In this document: positions 4,659 to 5,874 of the stretch, one piece after another
Layout of the letters: each line of letters opens with the position of its first letter
Position numbering within the stretch: position 1 is the first letter of the stretch
NCBI GenBank assembly: GCA_024681275.1
Contig: JAILBD010000263.1
Coordinates: 1-5,874, forward strand
Direction: 5' to 3'
Source of the DNA: Erysipelotrichaceae bacterium
GTDB taxonomy: Bacteria; Bacillota_I; Bacilli_A; Erysipelotrichales; Erysipelotrichaceae
Length of the DNA: 5,874 nt
Program-made: the position numbers and the translations under genes
Notes under the pieces: model-generated
Told to the model about the DNA's origin: nothing
The model's database searches: none
Seen by the model: only the letters and a program-made list of their open reading frames with translations

Positions 4659-5874
4659 TTAAGCCGCCTCCTTGACAAGCTGTGCATAGAAAGGAACTTT
4701 ATCCAGCAGTTCCTGATGTGTGCCTTCGGCCAGGATCTTTCCTTTGTCGATAAGCAGGATCTTGTCGGCGTTCCTTACGGTCGAAAGATCATGGGCGACC
4801 AGGATCTGTGTCTTGTTTTGACAGACTTCATCGATCTTTGCGGAAATACTTAACATCGCTTCCGGATCGAGCGCGGAAGTCGCCTCATCCAGCAGCACAT
4901 ATTCCTTGTCGCTCAGCAGCATTCTGGCGATCCCCAGTTTCTGCCTCTGTCCTCCCGAAAGCGTCTCTCCGTTATAGCCGATCCTATGTTCCAGACCGCC
5001 CAGTTTTTCAACATCTTTTTCCAGACCTACGGTTCGAAGTGCCGCATGCAGCTGTTCATCGCTGTGCGGTCTTTCATCGGAATAGTTCAACACCTCACGG
5101 ATCGTTCCGGAAAAAGCCGGAGCGTTCTGCGGAAGATAGGAGAAAAGGCTTCTGTACCCTTTGCATTGCAGATCTTTCACATCTTTTCCGGCAATGCTGA
5201 CTTCACCCGAATCCGGATCATAGAACTTTTCAATCAGATTCAGGATCGTTGATTTGCCCGATCCGCTTAAGCCGACGATCGCCGTCTTCTTGCCTTTTTC
5301 GATGACGAAAGAAACGTCATCGAGGACCTTCTCTTCGCCATAGCCGAAAGACACATTTCTGAATTCGATATTCCCTGATTCAGGCTTCGCGATCTCTCCC
5401 GTACTTCTTTCATCGTCAAGCTGCAGGATCTGCGACAGACGTAAAGTGGCACCCTGAGCCTGTTTCAGATAGTTCCACAGGTCGAGATGCTCGGAGACGT
5501 AGGTTCTGAATGTCGTTACCAGCATGATATAGGCAAAGAAGCCTGCCGTATCCATCTCTCCCTTGAATTTCAGTATTGCCGGCGGGACGATCATCAGAAT
5601 GACCGGGATCCACCAGATCATGTTTTTGATGAAAGCACCGATCTGATCCGCAAGAGCTCCTTGTCTTTTCACTTTATCGAGTTCCAGGATCACTTCATCA
5701 CCGGATAGGATCTCCCTTTCTTCCGTTCCATAAGATTTGATCAGTTCGATATTGTCGATCTTCTCTGCCAGCCTGGCAGTCACTTTCGCAATCTTCTCCT
5801 GTACGGCATTGCGGTTCTTAAAGAAGACCTTGCCGGCGATCATCGAACAGAGTATGATCACCGGAATGATCAGA
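4659..5874 (-). CDS. ABC exporter half-transporter, first subunit (5' end outside the window)
   Basis: The frame is open to the right window edge; 404 residues are visible, about the C-terminal two thirds, so some 170-190 residues with the first three or so membrane segments are missing. A GTG at 5861 lies inside a membrane segment and is not a true start. In visible numbering, the end of a membrane segment (1-13) is followed by a long coupling helix (NIELIKSYGTEE, 41-52), membrane segments at about 84-104 and 108-126, then the ATPase domain: A-loop Tyr178, Walker A GLSGSGKST (201-209), Q-loop Gln249, signature LSGGQ (305-309), Walker B VLLDE with Glu330, D-loop SALD (333-336) and H-loop His361. 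Every key ATPase residue is present. It is the presumed partner of the next gene and is translationally linked to it. Confidence 0.96.
   Translation of the reverse strand, partial: LIIPVIILCSMIAGKVFFKNRNAVQEKIAKVTARLAEKIDNIELIKSYGTEEREILSGDEVILELDKVKRQGALADQIGAFIKNMIWWIPVILMIVPPAILKFKGEMDTAGFFAYIMLVTTFRTYVSEHLDLWNYLKQAQGATLRLSQILQLDDERSTGEIAKPESGNIEFRNVSFGYGEEKVLDDVSFVIEKGKKTAIVGLSGSGKSTILNLIEKFYDPDSGEVSIAGKDVKDLQCKGYRSLFSYLPQNAPAFSGTIREVLNYSDERPHSDEQLHAALRTVGLEKDVEKLGGLEHRIGYNGETLSGGQRQKLGIARMLLSDKEYVLLDEATSALDPEAMLSISAKIDEVCQNKTQILVAHDLSTVRNADKILLIDKGKILAEGTHQELLDKVPFYAQLVKEAA
4667..4673 (-). promoter_or_regulatory. Shine-Dalgarno site that fixes the start of the second ABC gene
   Basis: A near-perfect AAGGAGG lies 9 bases upstream of the ATG at 4657. 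It is embedded in the last sense codons (Lys-Glu-Ala) of the upstream ABC gene, whose TAA ends one base before the ATG. This supports coupled translation of the two subunits and excludes the ATG at 4687 as the main start. Confidence 0.85.

Noticed and set aside
4808..5200. Plus-strand open frame of 130 codons opposite the first ABC gene
   Set aside because: It is a reverse-strand shadow of the conserved ATPase domain, rich in Arg/Ser/His/Pro as such shadows often are.
5859..5861. GTG as the start of the first ABC gene
   Set aside because: It lies inside a membrane segment, the frame remains open upstream to the window edge, and a 400-residue product would lack half of the transmembrane domain.

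Overview
The window reads as a piece of a Bacillota (Firmicutes) chromosome. Shine-Dalgarno sequences are strong and purine-rich (AAGGAGG, AGGGGGA, GGAG), the lipoprotein signal peptides are short, two half-size ABC exporters sit side by side, and base composition looks mid-range by eye. An Erysipelotrichia or Clostridia member would fit, but nothing here fixes the taxon. All seven genes I can support lie on the minus strand, so transcription runs from high to low coordinates. I see no RNA gene, CRISPR array, insertion sequence or phage gene.

Region 1 (about 5874 to 1909) is one tightly packed operon: a half ABC exporter cut by the right window edge, a second complete half exporter, and an alpha/beta-hydrolase of the hormone-sensitive-lipase type. 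The junctions are as close as they can be: TAA-T-ATG between the two transporters (with the Shine-Dalgarno inside the upstream gene's last codons) and TGA directly followed by ATG between the second transporter and the hydrolase. A GC stem followed by six Ts lies just after the hydrolase stop and probably ends the transcript. The likely picture is a heterodimeric membrane exporter made together with a cytoplasmic esterase. The substrate cannot be read from the sequence.

Region 2 (1909 to 885) holds an ankyrin-repeat protein that appears to be transcribed alone from a TATAAT box. Just upstream of it, in the frame of the hydrolase and immediately after its TGA, lies an open 46-codon stretch ending in a four-cysteine pattern. 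It has no ordinary start codon and may be a gene remnant or chance.

Region 3 (884 to 1) holds two small lipoproteins, each with a TATAAT box upstream. The first has a BamE/SmpA-like pattern; the second looks like a beta-sandwich. After the second, only 16 bases on, a further gene starts and runs off the left edge with 15 visible codons.

No known complete defence, biosynthesis or mobile system is visible. The points most worth a second look are the exporter-esterase operon with two apparently intact ATPase sites, the cysteine-rich stretch behind the hydrolase stop, and a striking excess of GATC across the window, which also shows in the intergenic DNA.
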